A stretch of DNA of 64,000 nt, taken from Puffinus mauretanicus (lineage: Eukaryota > Chordata > Aves > Procellariiformes > Procellariidae). The DNA lies in assembly GCA_023333565.1 (NCBI GenBank), contig JAJKFH010001934.1, forward strand, positions 186,001 to 250,000. Direction: 5' to 3'. Both the position numbers and the translations under genes were made by a program. Of this stretch, positions 1 through 13,200 are shown piece by piece. The notes under the pieces were generated by a model. That model did no database searches. It was not told where the DNA came from and worked only from the letters and a program-made list of their open reading frames with translations. The stretch's first letter is position 1, and each line of letters starts with the position of its first letter.

Positions 1-1859
<1,859 letters not shown>

Positions 1860-3690
1860 AACCAAACCCCCAATCTGGGAGCTTTCCCCAGCATTAGCCA
1901 AGGAGTCTAGGAGGCCTGCCTGATCGCTGGAAGCCAAAACCTCAGTGTTGTCGCTATCCCACTGCCGTGGACTCGATGGAAACGCCTGGTGTGTGTTGCC
2001 TTTCGACAGCACGCTTGAGCGTGTCTGGTTTCGATCTCTGTTGAATACCGGTCTGTATAACGGTGATCCACGGGGAGAGGTCCCAGCCATCCTAAATTCC
2101 CCCCGAAGTACTGCTTTCTGGAAGAAGTCTTTTCCTAACCAGTTACTACCACTGCCAACCCTTTCCATTAGCAAACGGGAACCTGCTGCATTAGAGACTT
2201 CTTGCTTGGTTCCAAACCTGCTGCTGTGAGGCAATAGCCGTGGCCAGTTGTTACGCAGATAAGTCGGGAGCTGCGTGTGGTGGGAGCTTGATTTTTCTTG
2301 AACTGTTCCCTCTTCAAAAGGAAGCCGATAAATCACCAGCCCAACAGATGTTACTGGAAGGTTGTGCCACTGCTGAGAACGGTTGATCCAGCTTTTTGAA
2401 GACGCTTCCAAAATGGGGGCTCTGTATTTATCTTGGAAGTTTTTTATTTTGGTTTGGTTTTTTTTCTTCTTTTCTATGTCAACTTGGCGAACCGAACTGC
2501 CTGGTTTTGTGTTTTCTTGTTTTGTTACGATAGCTTTTGGGTTGGGAGCCAGAATGTAACAATACAGACCCAAACCCACCCCATATCCCCCCGGTGCCCT
2601 GGTTACTTGGTGACCTTTGGGGCTTTGATGACTTCTGCAGCTTGGTGTGATCAAGCGTCTCTTACTCCATTTCTTTACACGAGGAGAGTTCAAGGCTTGG
2701 ATGTTCCCTCTGCTCCCCTCAGACCCTGGATTGAGCTCTCCCTCTTCTCCCCCTTTCCCTGCCCCATTGCTCCCTTCCAGACGCAGAAGCAGGGGCCAGG
2801 TTGACTCCAGGAAAGCACTTACTCAGGCAGCGACCCAAGCCGGGGAGTGTTTCTTGGGGCTCTCCAGGGACATTTCTCACTGCTGATTAAAAGCCAGCAG
2901 AACAAAAGGGCTATGAAAGTTCCCTGTAACAGGGATGTGCTTCTCAGAAACCGCACAGAGACCCCAGACCCCTTTCAGCCAGGCCAGCTGGGGTGGGCGC
3001 TCCCCAGGCTCTGTCTCTTGGGGCGAGGAGGGGGTTGGATAAAAAGCACTTGGCCTCTGCGGAGGGGGAAAGCACCGCACAGCTCTCGGCTGGCAGGAGC
3101 GCTCCTCGGCATCCCGGCACCAAGCTCCGTTCGGGGTGTGAAGAAACATCTCAGGGGTTGGAGACCCTCGGGGCGGAGGACTAGGGGATGAAACCTTAGT
3201 CTGGAGCAGCGCTGAAGGTAGGTAGTGAAGAGGAGAAATCGTCCTTTTTGATGCAGGGCCGGCTGCTCTGTCAGGGGTTTTATTAAGCTTTTAACTAGAG
3301 ATTGTGATTTTTTTTTTTTTTTTTCATCCTTTTTTTTGTTACTAAAGATGACTTTACTCAAAGGCACTTTTTTTGATGATGTTGGCTTCCGGCATGGAAG
3401 GAGCACGCTGCAGCATCAGACACTCTGCCATGTGGTTTTTTGGGTTTTTTTGTTTTTTTTTTTTTTTTAAGAGACTTCTGATGTGAAAACAAGAAAAAAA
3501 AAAGAAAAAAAAAAAAAGTTGTTACACTTTGCCAGAGTGTGACAGCAGGAAAATACTCACCTGATTTTATACTTCACATGTTTTTAGAAAATGAGGTGCA
3601 TTGGTGGGATTTTTTTTAAATGGGGGCTTTGCTTTTTTGCTTCCCTCAAGATACAGAAATAAATAGAGGGAGGAGGGCCCTGTGTATATT
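1860..3690 (+). other. FAM76A: FAM76A 3' UTR (putative extent)
   Basis: This is non-coding sequence directly after the FAM76A stop codon. It has no acceptor-flanked coding segment, and several T-rich stretches lie near its end (around 3309-3326 and 3451-3468), as is common in long 3' UTRs. The end is placed shortly after the AATAAA at 3658-3663. A longer transcript reaching the A19 tract at 3889-3907 is possible. The extent is inferred from sequence only. Confidence 0.5.
3658..3663 (+). terminator. FAM76A: Candidate poly(A) signal of FAM76A
   Basis: A canonical AATAAA hexamer is followed within about 50 bases by GTGTAT and a T-rich run (around 3681-3710) that could act as the downstream GU/U-rich element. 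No other canonical hexamer with such a context was noticed between the stop codon and 3.9 kb. Confidence 0.45.
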
Positions 3691-3888
3691 ATCGCGGTTT
3701 TTTTTTTTAATTGTGATAAATTGATCATGCAGTTGAGTAGCTGATGATTTGTAGTAATAACATTGTTTCTTTGTATGTTTGTAATAATGGAGATTTTAAA
3801 AGGGATGCTTTGATTTGTACAAAACTCTGACAATTGTAAAAGTGTTTTAAAAAATCCTCATCTGTGTCTGATACTTTCTGTTTGCCTT

Positions 3889-3907
3889 AAAAAAAAAAAA
3901 AAAAAAA
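3889..3907 (+). repeat. A19 homopolymer
   Basis: This is an uninterrupted run of 19 A residues close to the presumed end of the FAM76A transcript. It could be a simple repeat or the tail of an old retroposed sequence. The bases to its left show no recognisable retroposon. Confidence 0.8.
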
Positions 3908-6900
3908 GCAACCAAAGCATCCTTCCCTGCCTGGAACCGATTTATCTCCTGCTGGCGGCTGCCTGGTCGAAGCATCGGTCGTGCTGCTTCGGGGTCTGGT
4001 GCGTACGAGAAGGAGACGGCATTTTTCTATTGTTTTGTTCGCTCTTACTTTTGTTTCTATCTTTAAATCCTCCCAATCAAGCCTGTTGCTAGGATCCTCG
4101 TTACTTGGTTACATCCAGCTTCCCAGGACCCATCCGGCTGTATCTGACGAGATCTATTCTCTATTTTCTTCCCCAACCACGTGAATGAAGACAGAGCACA
4201 GAAACAATACGGTCTTGGTAGGAAACAAAAAGACGAGAGGGTAAGGGGGTCCTTTCTTTTAAGATACCGATACAAATTAGGTGAGTAAAGACCATTTGTC
4301 TCTCTGAAGTCTTCCCCTTATCTCAGCCACGAGTCCAGAGGGGAAACAGTTTGGGTTTTTTTAAAGCTTCTAATTTTCCAGCAGAAATTTCGTAGCCAAA
4401 ACCTCTCCCGAGATTGCCATTTGGAAATGCCCCCGTCCTTGTGGGAGCCGCAGTTCAGCGTGTCGGTGCTTTCCGCGTCCGCTGTTGGTGCGGCTTCCCG
4501 GTGAGCCGAGCAGCGCCGTGGCACGCCGTGCGTCCCTCTGGCAGGGCAGAGGAGCTGCTGTGTCCTTCAGCATCTGTTCCCAGCGCCCAGGGTGGGAAAG
4601 GGCAAACCCTAGCTCTGTTGAAACGCCACAGCAGCTTTTCCAGCTCAAGAGACTCTGTCCATATTATATTTTTCAAAGCCTGGAGTTGCACACAGAAAAT
4701 AGCCATTTTTCTGGGAATCATTAGTTGTGACAAAACCCCAAATTCATAGTTAAATGCAGGGAAGAAAAATAGTTTCTGTAAAATCTTTCTCATCAGTGCT
4801 ATTCTTCCAATCTCTTTGTTACTCTTCCAACCTCTTTGGCTTCTCGTGCCTGTGAAAACAGAGGCTGATGTGCGCTGCTCCGAGTTTTCATCCCGGCTTT
4901 GCCGGATTTCAGCCCCGTGACCTCGCTGAGAGCCCTGGCGAGGGAGGGACGTCCTGCTTGAAGCACTGAAGCTATTGCAGCCTCGCCGAGTTCCTGCGGC
5001 TCAAGGTGATGCCTCGTACAACCCCTGCGCTGGGTCAGAGCAAAAATCTGTACCCTCGATCCCGGCAGGGGCTGCTGGGGATACCCGGGGAGAGGGTGCA
5101 AAACCAGCACGGTTTGTTCACCGTGTCCTTCACACCGGGTGGCTCGGAGGCTTCCTGAGCCGGGCATTGCGTCTGTGCCCTTTAGCAGCTCCTCGTCCCT
5201 CCTCCTTTAGGCTTGTTTTCAGATGAAGGTGCCTAAATCGCAGCTTGCCACGACTGCCAGGTGAAAGGCTCGCCCCGTGCGGGAAGGTGAGCTTGGCATC
5301 TCTTCCCCGGTTAGCGCTGCCTAAGCGTGCCAGTGGTACTCAGCGTTTACAGGGCGCTTTATCTCTGCTGAGCGCAGCACAAACCCTGCCGTACCCTGGA
5401 ATGTGCCCAATTCTCCTCATTTACAGCAGGTCGGGAGATAGAGAGCTGGTCTGCCCCAGGCTGGGCTCCCAGTCAGCGGGTAGAGCCAGGGCCAGCCGAA
5501 GATCCTCGCGCTCCACCTCCCGTGCCGTGTCTCCGAGGGGCCGCTCTGCCTCTGCCCTGGCAGAGCTGCGAGGAGGATTTCAAACGGCTTGCGGGCAATT
5601 TTTGCAATTCCCAGCCAGACCTTGGGTAAGAAATGGCTGGCTCCTGCCTTTATCTGCTAGCACATGCTTCCTTCTCTCTGTGGTTTATCCACTGCTTCTA
5701 AAGCAGTTTGAATGTTTGCGGAAGGATATTTATTTATTTATTTATTTGTTTTGGGTTGTGATTGCTTTATTTCTATTCCAAAGCTTTAGGAAAATATGGT
5801 TTTGACAGTAACTGAACACACTTGAATGTTACATACTGATCTCAGCCACCTGCTAGTAATGCAATCAAGGTCGAAAATGAGACTTGCAGATTTTTGGTCG
5901 GTGTTTTTCCCCATTCCACTCGTTTCAGGTGTGTTGATGTTTGGCTGCCCTTCGCCTGCTTCCAGCAGAAATCTCTTCTGAAGATGCAGAAGCTCAAAGT
6001 TCCCGGAGCACTGACCTGGGGAGCTGGAGGTGGTTGGGTTCAGGGCACAATGAAAACCTCTTACAAAGCATTTCTTGAGATCTACTAACCCAGAGGATTA
6101 GAAATTTTTTTTTTTTTTTTTAAGTAATTACTTGAATAAATATCTCCTTTCCAAACTTGCAGGCCCCCTGGCAAGGACCTGAAACTTTAGTACGCTAATG
6201 AACATAAACTGGTTTGCAGCCTGACAGCGCGTACCCGCAGCAGGAGTAAACCTGCAGCAGAAGTAAACTGAGTTAACCAGCCGGTAATTACCCACAAACA
6301 TGATCCCTTCCATTCCTCCCTAATTGCTGGGGCTTTCTGGGAGCGCTGGCTCAGGCAGCACGCCCTGGGGGCAACAGGCTTTAAAATTGTCTTTGTAAAA
6401 AAAAAAAAAAAAAAAAAACAAACCACTAAGGATCTTAAAATCCTTTAAAGCTTCAGTGTGTTTTGTAGCTGGGCCAGGAGAGGTAAGCACAAGCCTTGTT
6501 CTGGAGATGAGGGAAGCAAGGGCAGAAAGAAGAGCTGGGCGGAGAAGTGAATCGAGCTGTCCGAGGAGACTGGGCAAAGCCCGTGAGAGCAGAGGGTGCT
6601 TCGGAGGCAATTGGGAGCCCCGCAAAAAGCAAGCGGGGTTGTAGGAGTGGGAACCGTTCAGCGCTATCTACTGACCCCAGTCATCTGCTAAGGGGGTAAA
6701 ACTGGCCCAGGCAGCGAGACCTGCTCCTTTGGGATGGAGCTTTTGCCGGAGATTTCCATGAAGAAGACTCAGCTGCCCTTTGCCTTCTTCCAAAGAAAAG
6801 CTCTAGAGGTCCAGGAGTCCAAAGGTGGTTTGGCTGTAACCCCCGTCCTTACCAGTGCTGCACCAGCAGTCCCCAGTATTCAGTCCCCGCTCCTGGAGCA

Positions 6901-9650
6901 CACGGGGATAGCAGCTCCCTCCCGCTGCTCTTCCCAATGAGGATCACTCACCAGTACAAACCAGTACAAACCATTGTTTCTAATGTGTCTATGCTGCTGA
7001 AGCCACAGCCATCTGCTTGTAGTGCAAAAATCCTGAGGAGGTCCTGAGCGTTTGCAGCTCCTGTTGTCCCAGGAGGTGCTGAGGACCACGTTGGGGTTAC
7101 CTTCCCTCCACGGCTCCAAGCGATGCAGCTGCGGAGGAATTCCCTTCTCCACTCCACAAATGGTCCGGGCTTCCTTCCTCCAGCCCACCAAGGAAAGATG
7201 CCAGTGGGTTTTCCCACCAGAGGCTGTTAATGGGGAGATGTGGGGTGACCAACCACGGTGCCAACCCAGCTCCCCAACCTTCGAACAGGAGCAGAGCACG
7301 TAAGGAAAGGAAACACTTAAACAACGGTGCACGTCTTGTCCGCTCCAGATGCCCCAGTAGCTCCCTGCAGAGAGTCCCTGCATGGTCTCTGCTGCTTCCC
7401 TTTGTCCCCAGGCTTTGGGCTGGCCAAAGCCACCGGGCTGGTGAAGTACCAGCAGGCCAGGCAAGGCAACGCCTGTCCCCAGCTAACCTTGCTATTTGCT
7501 GTAAGGTGACTTATCTTAAGCAATTGGTCTGCCCTTCCTGTTTAGCTTTCTCGCAGCGCGCTGTTAAACTAAAGCGACGGACTTGTACAGTCAGCACCTT
7601 GATAACTAGAGCAGCGTCAATCCCTACGTAATTACTGAACCATTGCATGTTTGGTGTTTCTGGAAACAGGGTGTTTGGGTTCAGCTCTTGGTTTCCTCTC
7701 TCGAGGAAATTTTGCCTCTCCTTTGCCACCCTTTTTCCGATGAATGTTGTAAGGAGCCTAGCTGCAACGCTGCTGTGTGCCCGGATAAACCCCTGTGAAT
7801 AAGCCAGCCTGGAGAAACCCTCCTGCCCTTGTATTTCCTTGGAGAACAAGCACTGCTGAGCTCAAATCGGGGCAAAAAGTGAGACCTCAAGCGCTCTTGG
7901 GTGAGGTTGGTGGGATAAAAGGAGTTGAGATGCTGAAGCTGCCTTGGCACTGCCCGCTGTCACCCGTTTCTGGCACACGGCATGGGAGGGTACGAGCCCC
8001 TGGCAGCTCGGAGGTGGCGGCAGGTCACCTCCCATCTCGGGGAGCGGGGAGATGCTGCTGACAGCCTGAGCCGGCTGCTACGTGGGCAGGAGCGTTGCAA
8101 ACAGGCCAGGAAAAGTGCTGAGGCTGCAGGTAACGTGCCGGCTGCCTCTAATCGGCCGGGGTGGGCTGACCCGGGGCTGCGGAGCAGATGGGGGGTTGCG
8201 TGCTGCTCCTTATTGCTCTGCGACCGCCCGGCCGTGCTCGGCCCCTCCAGCCCCTGCTCTGCACACAGGGGCGGCGGCGCTGGCCGGCCCTGCCGGGGCA
8301 AACGTCCTTCCAGCACGGCCCTCGGTGTCTTCTGATGGGATATTTTTATATTAAATATTTGGCAGCATCTCCAGCCCATCTCTCCAGCTGGACCACCGCC
8401 TGACAGCCCTGGGATCCCCAGGGCCATCTCAGCCTGGCCCCCTCGAGTCCAGAGCTTTCTGGGGGGCAGAAAAGGGAGAACAGAGGCAGCCCCCCCCCCC
8501 CCCCCGCTTTCCTTACACCGTGTTGCCTTCACCGCTGCAAAGCAAGAGACGGTTTTTCGTCTCCAGGCTGGCGTGTTCAGCCAGGACAAACGCAGAGCTC
8601 GTGGCCTCAGGTAGCCGCAGCCCCGGTGCTGGCCAGGGACCAGGCAGCATCTTGGCTCTTGCCCCGTGTAAGGCAGCTCGGGGGTGCGACGGGGCCAAAG
8701 GAGCAGGCGATGGAGCTGGACCGGGGTGACAGGGGCTGAAACAGCACCTTTGGCCCCAGGGGAGTGGGGGGCCGGGTTCCCCTCGGAGCAGGCACAACCT
8801 AGACCTCGGATCAGATGCAATTAAACCCCCAAATCGTTCCTCTCAAATGACACCAGTGCAAATACAGAAGCAGACATCTCAGGGTGGCCGGAGCTGCCCG
8901 GAGCCCACACCCTCAGTGCAGAACCGCTCTTGCAAAACACCCCTAAAAATAGCACAGGGTGTTTGCAGGCTGCGGTGCACCGGGAAGGGGACAAGGACAA
9001 GGAGCAGCCAACCGCGGGCATTTGAAACTCGCTCTGTCCTCTCTCCCCGCAGAGGCTGATGCAGCTGCGAGCGCGCCATGGCGTGCCGGCCGTTGGCTGT
9101 GCCGCCGGCACCGCGCTGCCGAGGCGCGCTGACGTGTTCGCTTAATTGGCAGGAGCTCAGGACCGGAGCCGGAGGAGGCTGTTGCCAGGCAAAACCTGAG
9201 TTGTTTGTGCAGCAACTCCTGTTTGCTGGACTTTGCCATGTGCGGGCTGTCAAGCAGCACCAGATTGTTATCAGCGCTGCTGTCTGGGGCCGCCCGTGGT
9301 TGTGCGGTGGGGTTGGTGTTTTTTTTTCTTTTTCCTTCTTTCACCTCCTTTTATTGGGTTTGGTGTTTATTATTTAAATGGGCAAGAGCTGGCACGGGGC
9401 TGTACGCCTTGTAGAGGCTGGGAGGGGAGAGCTGTTCGGCAACTCTTGAGGCTCTTCTGCACTGGGTTAATCAAACTGCTCCGTGCAAAGCTGGCGGGAG
9501 CCTCGGGGTGCACGAGGGTGGCAGGAGGGGGGACACAGCGACTGCTCATGGCCACACAGAGCCACGGGACAGGCTCTATGCACAAGGTAAGACCAGGGCA
9601 GCTGAGTAATTTTGGACAAATACCACTGCCCGTAGACACGCGCAGGCTCC
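3908..9650. other. Intergenic region FAM76A-SESN2
   Basis: I see no supported gene here. The open frames are short, overlap on both strands and lack splice-bounded conservation. Simple sequences include an imperfect ATTT run near 5729-5748, T17 at 6105-6121, A22 at 6397-6418 and C16 at 8490-8505. A direct repeat of about 10 bp (CCAGTACAAA) lies near 6950-6972. GC and CpG content rise toward 9 kb. The human neighbours expected left of SESN2 (ATP5IF1, DNAJC8) were looked for as protein fragments and not found. Confidence 0.6.
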
Positions 9651-9928
9651 TCGCGTGCCTTTTCCATCAGGTTTCTTTTCCCTTTGGCCCCAGGAGACAT
9701 TTTCCGTGACTCCCTGTGTCAAAGGGTCGGGCAGGTGCCGCAGCAGGGCTGTGCGGAGGGATCCTGTCCTTCCTCTCGGAGCAGAGAGGACGCACGGAGT
9801 GCGAGACCCCCCCCTGAGCCGGCACCGGGGAGCTCGGCGGCGGGCGGGGGGTTCCCGCTGCTGCAAGCCCGGGGGTCCAGCGCGGCTCGTAGGGTTCAAC
9901 CCGGAGAAACCCCAGGAACCCGCGGCGA

Positions 9929-9945
9929 ACTACAACCCCCAGCAT
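9929..9945 (+). promoter_or_regulatory. ZNF143 (SBS-type) site, SESN2 promoter
   Basis: The sequence ACTACAACCCCCAGCAT closely follows the ZNF143/Staf consensus ACTACAATTCCCAGCATGC, which marks many CpG-island promoters. It lies about 260 bp upstream of the SESN2 start codon. A second match occurs in the CpG island at 31.7 kb. Confidence 0.7.
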
Positions 9946-10157
9946 CCCCCGCGCCGCCGCTCCCTATTGGCTGCCGGCTATGCGGTGGCCACGCCCCCGC
10001 TTTGCCATTGGTCGAACTGTGGAGGGGGGCGGGGCTGCACCCCGGCCCCTCCCTCCCGCCGCCGCTCTATGAAAGCGGGGCGGGCGCGGGGCGCTGGGGA
10101 AGCGGGGAAGGTTCTAGAGCTCGGGGGTACCCGGGGCCCCCCGCCCCGCCCGGGGCC

Positions 10158-10172
10158 ATGCCCGCCGCCTAG
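10158..10172 (+). other. SESN2: Short upstream ORF in SESN2 leader (4 codons)
   Basis: An ATG with G at -3 opens a four-codon frame (MPAA, then TAG) that ends 14 bases before the main SESN2 ATG. If the transcript starts upstream of 10158, ribosomes would meet this uORF first. Another ATG at 10069 is in a frame that overlaps the main start, but it may lie upstream of or close to the transcription start. Any role in stress-dependent translation is inference. Confidence 0.5.
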
Positions 10173-10186
10173 CCCCCCGCGCTGCC

Positions 10187-10264
10187 ATGCTGGTGGCCGG
10201 CTCGCCGTGCCGCCCCGCGGGGCTAGAGGAGTACCGGGGCTGCGGGGCTCGGCGGGGCGGCGAG
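10187..10264 (+). CDS. SESN2: SESN2 coding exon 1
   Basis: This exon encodes residues 1-26 and ends in phase 0 at a strong donor (GTAAGG). The start ATG has G at -3. The peptide begins MLVAGSPCR, aligned with human MIVADSECR, which supports this start. The rest is Gly/Arg-rich and diverged from the human protein. Confidence 0.88.
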
Positions 10265-13200
10265 GTAAGGGGTCGGGGCTCGCCTGCCCGATTTGCATCG
10301 CCCCCCACCCCGGGATGGGAGGGGGTGCTGCTACCGTGCAACCCCCCCCCACCATCCCCCGGGACCGCTCTGTCCCGTCCTCCCCCCCCCCGCCCGGGGG
10401 TCCCCCCTGCCTTGGCCGGCTGCAGGGGGGGGACAAGCAGGGACATGTCGGGCCGGGCGGAGGAGCCGGGGCCGGGCTGCAAAAATAACCCTCTTGTTCA
10501 TCCGCTTTGCAGCGAGCTTAAAAATAAGGGTGCAGGGGTGCGGGAGCAGGTTTGGGATGCTGGGAGCCCACCCAGGGCTCCTGGGGATGGGGTGACCCTG
10601 TCCTGGCAGGGGGACATTGGCGTGGCTGAATGGGGAGATCTCGGGGTTCCCCGAACCCTCCTGGAGCTGCCATGTGTGTGGGCAGAGGCCCTGCTTGCGG
10701 GCACCGGCCGGGCGGTGAAGGGAAACTGAGGCAGGGGCTGGCGATGGGACGTGCCCACTGGGGGTAGGGGCTGGTGGGAGGGCTCCAGGGTCTCCATCCA
10801 GTCGTTGTGCTGCTGTTCCTGGGCCGGGCATGGGATCTTTCCGATGTCCCCGTTAACCCAGAAGTCTGGGAAACATCTCATATCGCCCAGGGCTTTTGCA
10901 TTTGGAGCCCAGGGTGCAGAACTGGAGGTCTGAGGTGTCCGTGGAGCTTTGCAGGACCTCCCTGTCCCTCCCAGGCAATCGGGTCGGTCCGCAACTTCAG
11001 TGCGCCAACCTGCTGAGTTTCCTGAAAAGTTGGGAATTGCCTCTATTTGTAAGACTTATCTTCCCCTCTGACAAAAAAAAACCCCAACATTTGCAGTTTT
11101 TCCTCTTGCTCCTGCATTCCCCTTCCCTCAGGTTTCCCCAGGGAGAGCGGGATTGCTCCGCAGCTCAGGCTTTTGCTTGCGGGGAGTCGGTGGTTCCCCA
11201 AATAGCCGTGCCACCTCGGCGTAGCTGCAGGGACCGGTTACTCCCAGCTGGAAGCTGGAAATGCTGGGACAGAGGGTGGGAAAGACCCCAGACAGCAGGG
11301 AATCTCCTCTGGCACTTGTCCTGGCATGAGCTGAGGCCTGAAATGGGTGCTTTGGAGCAGGCTGGGGGAAGGACGGCGGCAGGGATGCTTTAGACCTTGG
11401 CCACCGACATCTAGCAGGTACCGCTGAAACTCCGTGGGCTGGGACGGTTACGCCTTGGCTTTGCTCCTGCGTGCTGTGGGTTTGCACCGCTGCAGGGCTG
11501 GCTGTTCAGCGGCAGCTCGGCTTTTCTCCGTGAAACCTTTTCAGGAGGCAGGGTGGGATTTGGGGATCTCGTTACCCTCCTTGCTGGAGCGTGGTGGTAG
11601 CTGGGTTTGCTTTCCGGGAGCAGGTCGGGCTGGGGGTGGCTTGTGCCAAGGGGGTTGCACTCGCACGTCAGCTCCTTGCGTCAGCGGGGCCGAGCCCTGG
11701 CGCTGCTCTCGCCCCCCGGTAGGGCCCAGGGACAGCCTCCTGCCCGGTTTTTTTGGCAGGAACACGGTTATGAGGGGGCAAACCTGCTGTGCTGGGCGGC
11801 TGCAATGGTGTTTATTTAACCTCGCCTTATCGGGAATGATTTTCCAACACCTGACTAAGCACTGGCACCAGTGTGGGGATGGAATGGGGGGGGGCTCGCT
11901 GCTCAGCACACCCATCTTCCCGCTCCCGGGGGATTAACTCCTTCCCCCGGTGTCTCCATCGAGACCCTCCGCCTGCCCTGTGCTGGCAGGAGCCTGGGAG
12001 GAGGTTGCATGGCTGGTGTGGGTCGGAGCATCGCTTCCGTGCCTCAGTTTCCCCATCAGCCTAAGCAGGAGGTGATACCCTCCTCGGTGGCGGCGCAGCG
12101 AGGGTTAACTGCAGCACCCCTGAGGATTGCTTAACGCAGCAAAACATAACGAGCCTCTGCGTAGGGATGATTAAAATGCACCTTCAAAGGTCACCCTGAG
12201 CTGTCACCGAAAAGCAGCAGGGTGGGCTGGGCTCAGCTGCCGGGCTCATCGCTGCCTTCGGGGTCGGAATTCCTGCCGTCTCCGTCCCGCGGATTTGCCT
12301 GCCGGGGTCTCTCTGTTGCCGTCCCCTCCCGGGGAGCCTCTTGGAGCACCGAAGCAGCTCTTTCTCCCCAAACCGTGAGTCAGTGCTGAGCCAGCTCAGC
12401 ACCCAGAGCAGCGATGGCATGAGCCTGCTCCCGCTGTCACCCCAGTCTCGCTTCCGTGGTGACTCAGGGCAGGAGCATCCCACCCACTCGGAGCCGTCGG
12501 GGATGCGGGCACTGCTCGCTTTGCCGGGGTGGCTGCAGCCCAGTGCTGGCAAGAGCCCACGGTGTGCCATGACCCACTGCCCGACACGTGGGGAGCGCGT
12601 GGCCGCAATGACGGCTGCTGCGTGGTCACCTCGTGCCATCCCACACCCCTTCCCCGCTCCAGAGAGGGTGCCAGCCTGCGCCCGCCGCCTCGGTAGTGGG
12701 TTGGAGGCAGCCGGCAGGAGAAGGCACCCACCATCCCCTGGGCTGTGCCTGGCTCCAGCTCTCGGGTATCCCTCCCGGTGAAGCCGGGTGGCATCCCGGG
12801 GCTCGTCCCTTCACAGGGCATGGCGGAAAAGACCCCTGGGAGAAGCGGCTCCTTGCCCCGTTGCTCCATGGCTGTCCCGCCATCAGCAACCCCCGTTGCA
12901 CGTGTCCGGGCACCCTCGTGCTGCCGCCGTCCCCCCGTGACATGTTCCGTCTCCCGCAGTGGGATTCCCTGCCACCTCACCGCAGCCTCCTCTGCATGGT
13001 TGCAGGAGGCCGGGAGCGTGGTGCTGGGTGCTGAGCACGGGGGGGGGGCGGTGGGAGAGCAGATTTGGGGGCAGAGCTGCCCTTTGAGCATCCCCGTCAT
13101 TAATGGGCTGGAAGGTGCGTGTCCCATTGTGCCGTTGGTTTTGGACAACGCCGCTGGGTGCTGTGCTTGCTTCTCTCTGCCGTTGATGCCGTGGGTTTCT

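Larger units (their letters stand above)
9655..10186 (+). promoter_or_regulatory. SESN2: SESN2 CpG-island promoter and 5' UTR
   Basis: This dense CpG block sits directly upstream of the SESN2 start codon. It has no TATA box at a plausible position. Visible elements are a ZNF143-type site (9929-9945), two inverted CCAAT boxes with ATTGG at 9966-9970 and 10007-10011 (41 bp apart), a CACGCCCC box near 9980 and a GC box (GGGGCGGGG) near 10026-10034. This is the usual layout of a TATA-less NF-Y/Sp promoter. The transcription start probably lies between about 10040 and 10120, but it cannot be fixed from sequence. Confidence 0.75.

Noticed and set aside
7960..8820. 286-codon minus-strand open frame
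   Set aside because: Compositionally biased GC-rich frame with competing open frames on the other strand; no family similarity recognised.
3908..9650. Search for ATP5IF1 or DNAJC8, the human left-hand neighbours of SESN2
   Set aside because: No fragment resembling the inhibitor-factor helix or a J-domain HPD region was seen on either strand.
9655..10488. 277-codon plus-strand frame through the SESN2 promoter
   Set aside because: It runs through promoter and intron 1 sequence, crosses the exon 1 donor and is out of frame with SESN2. It is an effect of CpG-island composition.
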